7,570 bases of DNA from Pseudomonadota bacterium (GTDB lineage: Bacteria; Pseudomonadota; Gammaproteobacteria; SZUA-229): assembly GCA_015222965.1 (NCBI GenBank), contig JADFWF010000308.1:1-7570 (forward strand). The letters are read 5' to 3'. The first letter of the stretch is position 1. The number at the start of each line of letters is the position of its first letter. The position numbers and the translations under genes are program-made. Shown piece after piece: positions 1-5,962 of this stretch. The notes beneath the pieces were generated by a model. It was not told where the DNA came from, did no database searches, and saw only the letters and a list, made by a program, of their open reading frames with translations.

Positions 1-727
1 CAAGTTCATCCCGACTCATGGTTGATGATAGTGATATCTCATATTTTTTACTTTCTGTGCCCAGTAACTCATCCATGCCGGAACTGTAGACAAGTTCACC
101 ACAGTTTATGATCTGTACCCGGTTACACACTGCCTGGACCTCGGGCAATATGTGCGTGCACAAAACAATGCCGTGGCTTTCACCGAGTGTTTTCATCAGT
201 TGGCGTATTTCCAGTATCTGAATCGGGTCCAGGCCAACGGTGGGCTCATCAAGAATGATCACCGGTGGTGAGTGCAAGATGGCTTGCGCGATGCCAACGC
301 GCTGCTGATAGCCCTTTGACAGGTTTCTGATCAATCGCTGCTTTACATCACCTAATCCACAACGCTCGATGGCAGAATCGCATACTTTGCTGAGCTGTGA
401 TTTATTGATGAGGTGTAACCGCCCGCAGTATTGCAGATATTCAATAACGGTCATCTCCTTATACAGAGGCGGATTTTCAGGCAGATAACCGATGGATGCT
501 TTTGCTGTTTTTGGCTGCTCCAGTAGATCGACACCATCGATGCAGATCTCGCCTAGAGTCGGCGCCAGGTTGCCCGTTAACATCTGCATGGTAGAAGTTT
601 TGCCGGCACCGTTGGGACCAAGAAATCCCAGGATGTCACCGGTTTGCAGCTCGAAACTGATGTTGTTCACCGCGCAGAAATCACCGTAGCGACGAGTCAG
701 ATTGTTAACCGAAATAAGTGAAGTCAT
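1..727 (-). CDS. ABC transporter ATP-binding protein, GldA/CcmA type (partial, C-terminus off the left edge)
   Basis: The visible 242 codons encode a cytoplasmic ABC ATPase that would power a membrane permease located beyond the left edge. Motifs seen, in order: Walker A GPNGAGKT (residues 37-44), a Q-loop region reading YLPENPPLY (81-89) with Glu where many ABC proteins have Gln, signature LSKGYQQR (136-143), Walker B VIILDE (156-161), D-loop GLDP (165-168) and H-loop His192. The YLPE Q-loop and the LSKGYQQR signature are typical of the gliding-motility-associated GldA-like family, which in non-gliding proteobacteria pairs with GldG-like permeases. The substrate is unknown. The ATG at 725-727 gives the normal family N-terminus (MTSLISVNNLTRRYG). 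No Shine-Dalgarno sequence precedes it, and a -10-like box lies 8 nt upstream, so a leaderless or nearly leaderless mRNA is possible. ABC ATPase identity is sure; the subfamily is likely. Confidence 0.93.
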   Translation of the reverse strand, partial: MTSLISVNNLTRRYGDFCAVNNISFELQTGDILGFLGPNGAGKTSTMQMLTGNLAPTLGEICIDGVDLLEQPKTAKASIGYLPENPPLYKEMTVIEYLQYCGRLHLINKSQLSKVCDSAIERCGLGDVKQRLIRNLSKGYQQRVGIAQAILHSPPVIILDEPTVGLDPIQILEIRQLMKTLGESHGIVLCTHILPEVQAVCNRVQIINCGELVYSSGMDELLGTESKKYEISLSSTMSRDEL

Positions 728-735
728 GGGGCGTT

Positions 736-763
736 ATTATTACTGATTTACAGTAGCATGCAA
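736..763 (-). promoter_or_regulatory. Candidate promoter for the ABC ATPase gene
   Basis: Read on the minus strand, TTGCAT (763-758), a 16-nt spacer and AATAAT (741-736, five of six matches to TATAAT) precede the ATG at 727. The predicted transcription start falls about 2 nt before the ATG, leaving no room for a ribosome-binding site. The -35 box is weak, and the assignment rests mainly on the -10 box and its position. Confidence 0.4.
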
Positions 764-788
764 GCAAAACTTACGTGGCGTAATCCCA

Positions 789-794
789 TATAAT
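789..794 (+). promoter_or_regulatory. Consensus -10 box 7 nt before the HyuA-like start codon
   Basis: A perfect TATAAT lies at 789-794, with seven bases between it and the ATG at 802. Transcription from this box would start at about 801-802, giving a leaderless mRNA. That fits the absence of any purine-rich ribosome site upstream (the preceding bases are ACGCCCC). No convincing -35 hexamer is seen at 16-18 nt spacing. Confidence 0.5.
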
Positions 795-801
795 ACGCCC
801 C

Positions 802-2898
802 ATGGCAAAATTCCTCGGCGTCGACACCGGCGGTACTTTCACAGATTTCATCCTGTTTGATGACAGGACAAAGTCTATCTGCATTCATAAGGTGCTATCG
901 ACACCGATATCGCCCGAAAAAGCCATCCTGCAGGGTATCGAATATCTAAATGTCGCCACTGATAATCTAACGATAGTGCATGGTTCAACCGTCGCAACTA
1001 ATGCTGTGTTAGAAGGAAAAGCTGTGCGCACGGTCTATATCACTAACGAAGGCCTGGCTGATGTGCTCAGTATCGGTCGGCAGGCGCGCGAAGAACTTTA
1101 TAACCTGACGCCGATTAAAAAACCACCATTGATCGAGTCTGAGTTATGTGTAGAAGTGAAATCGCGCCTGAGCGCGCTCGGTGAGAACCTGCGACAGCTC
1201 AGTGAGCGGGACTTAACAGAGCTGACAAAGCAGTTAAAAATACTGGCACCCGAAGCGGTAGCAATAAACCTGCTTTTCTCCTTTATCGATGATAGTGAAG
1301 AGCGCAAGATTGAGAAAGCCGTCCCTGAAGGTGTTTTTATCAGCCGATCCTCCGATGTGCTGCCCGAATATAAAGAATATGAGCGTGGTATGACCACGGT
1401 ATTAAACGCCATGGTCGGTCCATTGATGCAGGGTTATCTAAAGCGTTTAGTACGGGCGCTCGGTGATGATCATCGTGGAGTGCTTTCGATAATGCAGAGT
1501 TCGGGCGGTGTTACCAGTGCTGCGCAAGCAGGTTACTATCCGGTTAACCTGTTGTTATCTGGACCGGCGGGAGGTCTTAAAGGTGCGCAAACGGTTGCAG
1601 CTGCATCGGGCGTTGACCGATTACTGTCATTTGATATGGGCGGTACCTCGACCGATGTTTCTATCATCGATAAAGAGATCGGTTTTACCACCGGTGCAAA
1701 AATTGGCGGCCATCCGGTGGCTGTTTCTATGGTTGATATGCACACTATCGGTGCCGGTGGCGGTTCGATTGCGCAGGTTGATGCGGGCGGGCTGCTACTG
1801 GTCGGCCCTGAATCTGCCGGTGCGGATCCGGGACCGTGCTGCTATGGCAAAGGCGGTAATCAGCCAACGGTCACTGACGCCAACGTGGTGTTAGGTCGAT
1901 TATTGCCGGAGTCCTTCCTGGGCGGTGCTATGAGGCTTGATAAAGATGCCGCTATCCGATCGGTAAAAACTATTGCAGATGAATTATCGTCAGCAGATAA
2001 ATTTTCATCAGAAGCTGAATTTTCGTCAGAAGATAAAGGCGTCAGTGTAGAGCAAGCCGCGCAGGGAATCGTCGATGTGGTCAATGATCATATGGTCCGC
2101 GCTTTACGTGTCATGTCTGTGGAACGCGGCGAAGATCCGAAAGATTTCACCTTGGTCTCATTCGGTGGTGCAGGCGGTTTGCATGTATGTGCGCTAGCCG
2201 AAGAGCTGGAGATGACAAAAGTGCTGGTACCGGTCAATGCAGGCGTATTATCAGCGCTGGGCATGCTGGCAGCCGATGCAAGTCGCGAGCGCTCACGTAC
2301 CATTAATAAGAACTTGAAAGATTGCGATGAGGAGAGCTTTGAGCATTTATTTGCCGAACTGGTGTCTCATGCTGAAGGCGATCTAAAGCAAAGCGCTGTC
2401 ATTGCGAGTAAAGCACGGCAATCTCAGGAAGCGATTCAACTGACTGCAGAAAATTGCTTTGCTGCTCGCAATGACGACATAAAAACGAGCATGACGATAG
2501 ATGTCCGTTATCAAGGCCAGAGTCATGCACTCAACCTGCCATGGCAAGGGTTAAAAAATATCGAAAAGGCGTTTCACCAAAAACACAAAGACAGTTATGG
2601 ACACCATTTAGATGTAGATATCGAGCTGGTTAATATTCGAGTGCGTGCCATCATCAAGCAGCAGTCTCTGCAACTGCAAGATTGGAGGCCAACAGAAACG
2701 TTAACAGAAGAGCTGGCAGTAATGCCTGGTATAGATGATCCTGTTCCGGTTATAAATCGTGCGGGTTTAGACGCAGGTCAAAAGATAAATGGGCCGGCTT
2801 TATTTACAGAGGCAAGTTCAACTACGTGGCTGTCCAAAGGCTGGATTGCAGAAGTAGATGAAATTGGTAACCTGATTTTTGGTTACTTGCCTGTATAA
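802..2898 (+). CDS. Hydantoinase/oxoprolinase family protein, HyuA-like (N-methylhydantoinase A subunit type)
   Basis: This 698-residue cytoplasmic protein belongs to the ATP-dependent hydantoinase/5-oxoprolinase A family, which opens cyclic amide rings, usually together with a HyuB subunit. The N-terminal Hydant_A_N domain (about 4-185) carries the phosphate-binding DTGGTFTD (8-15) and HGSTVATNAVLEG (60-72). The Hydantoinase_A domain (about 200-490) carries FDMGGTSTD (277-285), the IGAGGGS region just after His314, GPESAGADPGP (335-345) and FGGAGGLH (454-461). A C-terminal beta-rich domain follows (about 505-695; IDVRYQGQ is a family landmark). Length is normal. Two oddities lie in the coding region: three tandem 18-bp units (residues 396-413) and a 26-codon inverted-repeat element (533-558), both in frame, with all core motifs intact. 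No hyuB follows within the window, so the partner is elsewhere or the protein acts alone. The substrate (5-oxoproline, hydantoin, acetophenone-like) cannot be assigned. The ATG at 802 is the only start that preserves the family N-terminus. Confidence 0.93.
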   Translation: MAKFLGVDTGGTFTDFILFDDRTKSICIHKVLSTPISPEKAILQGIEYLNVATDNLTIVHGSTVATNAVLEGKAVRTVYITNEGLADVLSIGRQAREELYNLTPIKKPPLIESELCVEVKSRLSALGENLRQLSERDLTELTKQLKILAPEAVAINLLFSFIDDSEERKIEKAVPEGVFISRSSDVLPEYKEYERGMTTVLNAMVGPLMQGYLKRLVRALGDDHRGVLSIMQSSGGVTSAAQAGYYPVNLLLSGPAGGLKGAQTVAAASGVDRLLSFDMGGTSTDVSIIDKEIGFTTGAKIGGHPVAVSMVDMHTIGAGGGSIAQVDAGGLLLVGPESAGADPGPCCYGKGGNQPTVTDANVVLGRLLPESFLGGAMRLDKDAAIRSVKTIADELSSADKFSSEAEFSSEDKGVSVEQAAQGIVDVVNDHMVRALRVMSVERGEDPKDFTLVSFGGAGGLHVCALAEELEMTKVLVPVNAGVLSALGMLAADASRERSRTINKNLKDCDEESFEHLFAELVSHAEGDLKQSAVIASKARQSQEAIQLTAENCFAARNDDIKTSMTIDVRYQGQSHALNLPWQGLKNIEKAFHQKHKDSYGHHLDVDIELVNIRVRAIIKQQSLQLQDWRPTETLTEELAVMPGIDDPVPVINRAGLDAGQKINGPALFTEASSTTWLSKGWIAEVDEIGNLIFGYLPV
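1987..2040 (+). repeat. Three in-frame tandem 18-bp repeats inside the HyuA-like gene
   Basis: The units at 1987-2004, 2005-2022 and 2023-2040 encode SSADKF, SSEAEF and SSEDKG. They share a TCRTCAGMAG-type core and differ at a few bases. The unit is a multiple of three, so the frame is kept. The tract sits just before the conserved SVEQAAQGI helix, where family members have a variable surface loop. It most likely arose by local duplication and forms an acidic, flexible insert. Confidence 0.75.
2398..2475. repeat. 78-bp palindromic (GTCATTGCGAG-ended) element inserted in frame in the HyuA-like gene
   Basis: GTCATTGCGAG at 2398-2408 and its exact reverse complement CTCGCAATGAC at 2465-2475 bound a 78-bp element whose inner flanks are also partly complementary (GGCAATCT against AAATTGC). 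Ends of this form (GTCATTGCGAG..., ...CTCGCAATGAC) are a recurrent dispersed palindromic repeat in many bacterial genomes, usually intergenic. Here it is exactly 26 codons and encodes V533 to D558, with the typical VIASKARQS and CFAARND peptides. It lies in the loop before the C-terminal strand IDVRYQGQ. The structure is seen directly; the family link comes from general knowledge. Confidence 0.75.
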
Positions 2899-2939
2899 CC
2901 TGTCTAAATTACTGGTGAAAATCATATGGATGCGTGATT

Positions 2940-2963
2940 AATTAGTAATATTATTAATTTTTT
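2940..2963 (+). terminator. AT-rich hairpin with T-run after the HyuA-like gene
   Basis: AATTAGTAAT (2940-2949) pairs with ATTATTAATT (2950-2959) as a near-perfect palindrome with one G-T wobble, and T's run from 2958 to 2963. The position, about 40 nt after the stop codon, suits a terminator. The stem contains almost no G-C pairs, so it would be weak. Confidence 0.35.
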
Positions 2964-3025
2964 CAATTGCTTATACGACATGCCATTTTTTCGACATGTA
3001 TCACACTTTGGCTTTCATCTTTCTC

Positions 3026-3031
3026 TATAAT
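3026..3031 (+). promoter_or_regulatory. Candidate -10 box for the three-gene operon
   Basis: A perfect TATAAT sits at 3026-3031 in the 264-bp gap, and transcription would start near 3038. That gives a leader of about 125 nt before the first gene of the operon. No good -35 hexamer is visible at the usual distance, so an activator or an alternative sigma arrangement may be involved. Confidence 0.4.
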
Positions 3032-3073
3032 GTAGCGAACCTTTCCGGTTTCTAATTGATACCAAATTCCTGC

Positions 3074-3124
3074 GGCTGTTTCTCAGCCAGTGTTTATCTC
3101 CAGCCTCTGGCCTGTTTATGGCCA
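3074..3124 (+). promoter_or_regulatory. Two small hairpins in the operon leader
   Basis: GGCTG (3074-3078) pairs with CAGCC (3084-3088) across a 5-nt loop. TGGCC (3108-3112) pairs with GGCCA (3120-3124) across a 7-nt loop. Both lie between the candidate -10 box and the ribosome site at 3153-3157. Neither has a T-run, and no known riboswitch class is recognised. They may only be chance structures. Confidence 0.25.
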
Positions 3125-3162
3125 TATTGGCTTGATGAGTAATTAGACCCATGGAGGTCTGT

Positions 3163-4623
3163 ATGTCTATTTCTGAAATATATCTGATCGTGCCAAATCC
3201 TGTACTTTCGGGCTTGATCTGGTTCTTTATCATTTCTGCGGTGCTTTATTTTGCGCGGCTTCCGGCAAAAAAATACATTCTTGCTTTTAGCGAGGTACTT
3301 CACAACTCGCTGCGTCTTGCTGCAAGTTCGGTCAATTCTGCCGATCTGCGCTTGCAGGCGCGTAACCGAGCCGTATTATTAGAGGCCGGGCGTGAAGCTA
3401 CCGAGCGTATGATCGAACGTGAGTTCGTGCGAGTCGAAGATTCGGTGACAAATGATCTGGCGCAATACCCCGCACTGCAGCGAAAGCTTAGTGAACGTAT
3501 TACCAGCATCGATGAAGATTATAAGCAGAGCACGGAAGTACCGCCGGATCCGCCACAGTGGTGCAAGGTTGTCGAGTCGGTAGCAAAGATCGACGGTAAT
3601 GGCGATGCCATGGTGTCGCAGATCTTAAAAGACATCCATAAATCGATGGTCAAAGCACAGGATATCGCGATCAAGGAGCATCGCCGTGCCTGCACGCAAC
3701 GTCACAGTGTTCTCAAACGTATGATGCCGCATTGGCGTTCGGTGAAACATGTGCTGGGCGAGGTGGATCGTAATATCTCCAGTATCATCGAGCGCGCCGG
3801 CAAGATCGGCCGTTACATGCACGATTATGAAGAGATCATCAAAGGCAGCGATCGTTCACTGCGGGTATTGTCATCATCGTCTATCAGCCAGTTTTTTATA
3901 TCAGCTTTTGTGCTCAGCATCGCTGTCGGTGGTGCGGCGGTCAACTACACCCTGATCGCGCGGCCAATGGCTGAAATGGTTGGCGGCAGTAATTTTATCG
4001 GCAGTTTTAAAGTGTCAGAAATTTCAGCCATGGTAATCATTCTGGTGGAAGTTTCCATGGGTTTGTTCCTGATGGAATCGCTGCGCATCACGCGTCTGTT
4101 TCCGGTAATCGGTGCACTTAACGATAAGTTACGTGTGCGCATGATCTGGATTACTTTCGGTTTTCTGCTGGTACTTGCCAGTGTTGAAGCCGGGCTGGCT
4201 TTTATGCGTGAGATATTAATGGAAGATGAGCTGGCGACCAGTGCGATGTTGCGGGGCGATGGAGCGGGTGTTGTGGCAACCGCAGATTTCGCCTGGATTA
4301 CCACTGCAGCACAGATGGGCATGGGGTTCATTCTGCCATTTGCCCTGGTATTTGTTGCTATTCCGCTGGAAACCTTTGTTTCTTCCAGTCGAACTGTGGT
4401 CGGTATTCTGGCTTCGGCTTCACTGCGTGCTATTGCTTTTGTGTTGCGACTGATCGGTAATGTCGCACGTTATCTGGGCAGGGCGATGGCCAATCTTTAT
4501 GACCTGATTATTTTTGGTCCGTTGTGGCTGGAAAACACTATCACAAAAAAAATGAGTCCAGCAAAGGCGGATGCAAATTCATCCGCACACGCGGCTAACT
4601 CAGCTTATCAGGAGGCATTATGA
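3163..4623 (+). CDS. Unrecognised five-helix inner-membrane protein with large cytoplasmic domain
   Basis: I do not recognise the family of this 486-residue protein. Predicted membrane helices lie at about 7-30, 242-266, 285-306, 326-347 and 378-404. Between the first and second is a roughly 210-residue, charged, mostly helical region (31-241). The positive-inside pattern (ARLPAKK after helix 1, RITRL and KLRVR between helices 3 and 4) puts that region and the C-terminus in the cytoplasm. The acidic loop between helices 4 and 5 (348-377) would be periplasmic. A basic amphipathic stretch (410-460) and an Ala/Ser-rich tail end the protein. The ATG at 3163 is chosen because GGAGG at 3153-3157 lies 5 nt upstream; the in-frame ATG at 3151 overlaps that site and has none of its own. 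The stop overlaps the next start (ATGA, 4620-4623), so this is the first gene of a coupled operon. A scaffold or sensor role is only inference. Confidence 0.88.
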   Translation: MSISEIYLIVPNPVLSGLIWFFIISAVLYFARLPAKKYILAFSEVLHNSLRLAASSVNSADLRLQARNRAVLLEAGREATERMIEREFVRVEDSVTNDLAQYPALQRKLSERITSIDEDYKQSTEVPPDPPQWCKVVESVAKIDGNGDAMVSQILKDIHKSMVKAQDIAIKEHRRACTQRHSVLKRMMPHWRSVKHVLGEVDRNISSIIERAGKIGRYMHDYEEIIKGSDRSLRVLSSSSISQFFISAFVLSIAVGGAAVNYTLIARPMAEMVGGSNFIGSFKVSEISAMVIILVEVSMGLFLMESLRITRLFPVIGALNDKLRVRMIWITFGFLLVLASVEAGLAFMREILMEDELATSAMLRGDGAGVVATADFAWITTAAQMGMGFILPFALVFVAIPLETFVSSSRTVVGILASASLRAIAFVLRLIGNVARYLGRAMANLYDLIIFGPLWLENTITKKMSPAKADANSSAHAANSAYQEAL

Positions 4624-5279
4624 AACATCCTATCTTTAAAGTAATAACAATTTTTCTGCTGGTCTTGCAAGGCCTGGTGCTGTCGGGCTGTTCAGATAGT
4701 GGACCGAGTAACAGTGGTGTTTATCTGCTGCTGGACACATCAGGTACCTATACCAAAGAATTGACGAACGCATTGAACCTTGTTAACGCATTACTGGTAA
4801 AGCAGGAGCCCAATGATTCATTGGCGGTGGCGCGTATCGATACCGGCAGCTTCAGTGAAAAGGACATCATCGCCAAGGTCACTTTTAATGACCGGCCCAG
4901 CGAAGCAAACCGGCAGAAGCGTCATTTCCGTGAATCGATGGACAACTTCGTAAAAGAAGTCAAAGCGTCCAGGTACACAGACATTACCGGCGGTATTTTG
5001 CAGGCGGCTGAATATCTAAACGAAAAGGGTACCGGCAAAAAGACCATCCTGATCTATTCAGACTTGAAAGAGGAGCTGCCTGAAGGTTATGTGCGTGATA
5101 TACCTTTTCAACTGGAAGGCTTTGATATCATCGCACTGAACGTGACCAAGTTACGCAGTGATAACATCGATCCACGTGAATACATGGACAGGCTGGAAAA
5201 ATGGCAGCAGCGTGTAGAAGAAGGTGGTGGCAGCTGGCGTGTTGTTAATGATATGGACAGGTTGGAAAGGGTCTTGTGA
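4620..5279 (+). CDS. Lipoprotein with a von Willebrand factor A (VWA)-like domain
   Basis: The 219-residue product starts with a lipoprotein signal peptide (hydrophobic 8-21, lipobox LSGC, lipidated Cys24). Ser25 at the +2 position favours transfer to the outer membrane. The mature part resembles a VWA fold. Strand VYLLLD ends in the metal-site motif D39-T-S41-G-T43 (the usual form is DxSxS, so the last position is Thr). A Thr in the YTDITGG segment (120 or 123) and Asp148 in ILIYSDL can complete the metal site. VWA domains bind proteins through a Mg ion, and the family is often found in multi-protein assemblies. The start codon overlaps the previous stop, and GGAGG at 4611-4615 lies inside the upstream gene 4 nt away. 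The stop overlaps the next GTG. The domain is short and the call rests on motifs, not a profile search. Confidence 0.85.
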   Translation: MKHPIFKVITIFLLVLQGLVLSGCSDSGPSNSGVYLLLDTSGTYTKELTNALNLVNALLVKQEPNDSLAVARIDTGSFSEKDIIAKVTFNDRPSEANRQKRHFRESMDNFVKEVKASRYTDITGGILQAAEYLNEKGTGKKTILIYSDLKEELPEGYVRDIPFQLEGFDIIALNVTKLRSDNIDPREYMDRLEKWQQRVEEGGGSWRVVNDMDRLERVL

Positions 5280-5863
5280 CGATGAATGAAATTTCTCCGC
5301 ATATTCTTCAGTTAATGGAGGGTTATACCTTACCGGTAATACTGGTACTGCTGACGCTCGCTTTCATCATTTATCTGAGCTGGGGGAAAATCAGACATAA
5401 CTGGTTGAACTTAAAAACCCGTTATCGTCTCAACCATCTGGGCATCAAACAGATTTACAATCTGCAGTGCCCGGATGGTCTGGATCATTATTTCAATATT
5501 GACCGCCTGATACTGCGACAGGATGGCATCACCTTGCTGGCGCATGTGTGTTATCCGGGTAAGATTTTTTGTGCTGATAAGATCGATGACTGGACGCAGA
5601 TGCTGGGTAAGAAAAGTTATCGTTTCAAAAATCCGCTTTACGATCTTGACTGCCAGATCAAGGCTGTCTCAGCCCGTGTCCCCGACGTGCCGGTAAATGG
5701 TTTTCTGTTTTTTGATCACCAGACCGAATTCCCTAAAGGTCACCCTGACCGTATCCTTCGCTTAAAAGAAATACCGGATGAACTGAAACGTAATAAACAG
5801 GATGAAGTGCAGGCAAAGGTCATGTCAGCCTGGCAAGATCTGCTGCGAATGGCAAAGGCCTGA
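5276..5863 (+). CDS. Membrane-anchored NERD-like protein with degenerate nuclease site
   Basis: The 195-residue protein has one N-terminal membrane helix (about 18-36) followed by basic residues (KIRHNWLNLKTRYR), which predicts N-out and a cytoplasmic C-terminal domain. Residues 51-150 resemble the NERD (nuclease-related) domain: NIDRLILRQDGI (74-85) aligns with the IDH...GI segment, and W106-TQ and FKNPL (117-121) with its W and NP landmarks. Asp76 of the PD-(D/E)xK-type site is kept. The ExK expected next (ETKNYSG in typical members) reads A89-H-V91-C-Y-P-G, so nuclease activity is unlikely. The GTG at 5276 overlaps the upstream stop (GTGA) and has GGAAAGG at 5264-5270 at 5 nt; an ATG at 5282 is a possible alternative. 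It is the third gene of the operon. The NERD call is from memory of the consensus. Confidence 0.85.
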   Translation: MTMNEISPHILQLMEGYTLPVILVLLTLAFIIYLSWGKIRHNWLNLKTRYRLNHLGIKQIYNLQCPDGLDHYFNIDRLILRQDGITLLAHVCYPGKIFCADKIDDWTQMLGKKSYRFKNPLYDLDCQIKAVSARVPDVPVNGFLFFDHQTEFPKGHPDRILRLKEIPDELKRNKQDEVQAKVMSAWQDLLRMAKA

Positions 5864-5867
5864 AAAA

Positions 5868-5881
5868 GCCGGGCCCCCGGC
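5868..5881. terminator. G+C-rich hairpin after the three-gene operon
   Basis: GCCGG (5868-5872) pairs with CCGGC (5877-5881) across a 4-nt loop, starting 4 nt after the operon stop codon. On the plus strand it is preceded by five A's but followed by a mixed AT stretch, not a clean T-run. The T-run lies on the minus-strand side, where no convergent gene exists in the window. It is probably a weak or processing-type 3' end of the operon. Confidence 0.4.
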
Positions 5882-5890
5882 GATAAATTA

Positions 5891-5921
5891 TTCACAATTT
5901 CGATTTTATCGGACATACAAT
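5891..5921 (+). promoter_or_regulatory. Candidate promoter of the HMA-like gene
   Basis: TTCACA (5891-5896, one mismatch to TTGACA) and TACAAT (5916-5921, one mismatch to TATAAT) are separated by 19 nt, slightly longer than ideal. The start would lie near 5928, giving a leader of about 35 nt before the ATG at 5963. A 7-bp inverted repeat, CGATAAA/TTTATCG (5881-5887 and 5905-5911), brackets the -35 box. Confidence 0.45.
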
Positions 5922-5929
5922 AGTATTGT
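5917..5929. promoter_or_regulatory. Perfect 13-bp palindrome overlapping the -10 box (operator candidate)
   Basis: ACAATA and TATTGT flank a central G in a perfect 6+1+6 palindrome. It covers the end of the candidate -10 box and the expected transcription start, a position where a bound dimeric repressor would block RNA polymerase. The regulator is unknown. Confidence 0.4.
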
Positions 5930-5962
5930 TAAGTTGATTAATTTCACAGAGGAGATATCGCT

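Larger units (their letters stand above)
725..804. repeat. Imperfect inverted repeat joining the two divergent start codons
   Basis: CATGGGGCG at 725-733 is the exact reverse complement of CGCCCCATG at 796-804, and the match continues outward to 739 and 791 with one inserted T (arm lengths 15 and 14 nt). Each arm contains a start codon (ATPase at 727, HyuA-like protein at 802) and part of a -10-like box. The two divergent genes therefore have mirror-image 5' ends. This may be a shared operator or a duplicated start module; the function is inferred. Confidence 0.6.

Noticed and set aside
492..689. Plus-strand 65-codon open frame
   Set aside because: It lies antisense within the ABC ATPase, whose Walker and signature motifs are intact on the minus strand.
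1508..1894. 128-codon plus-strand open frame inside the HyuA-like gene
   Set aside because: It is an out-of-frame shadow over the most conserved part of the HyuA-like protein and has no ribosome site.
2976..2998. Direct repeat CGACATG in the gap after the HyuA-like gene
   Set aside because: Two 7-bp copies in an AT-rich region are too short to call an operator without comparative data.
3151..3162. Upstream ATG for the five-helix protein
   Set aside because: It overlaps the GGAGG that is correctly placed for the ATG at 3163 and has no ribosome site of its own.
3945..4331. 128-codon minus-strand open frame
   Set aside because: It is antisense to the membrane helices of the operon's first gene; the Ser/Ile/Thr-rich composition is typical of such shadows.
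3163..4623. MotA/TolQ/ZorA-like stator protein
   Set aside because: The helix spacing and the long cytoplasmic domain after helix 1 do not match, and no MotB/TolR/ZorB-like partner with a plug and peptidoglycan-binding domain follows.
5868..5890. Minus-strand terminator
   Set aside because: The T-run lies on the minus-strand side, but no minus-strand gene ends here, so the hairpin is treated as the 3' end of the plus-strand operon.
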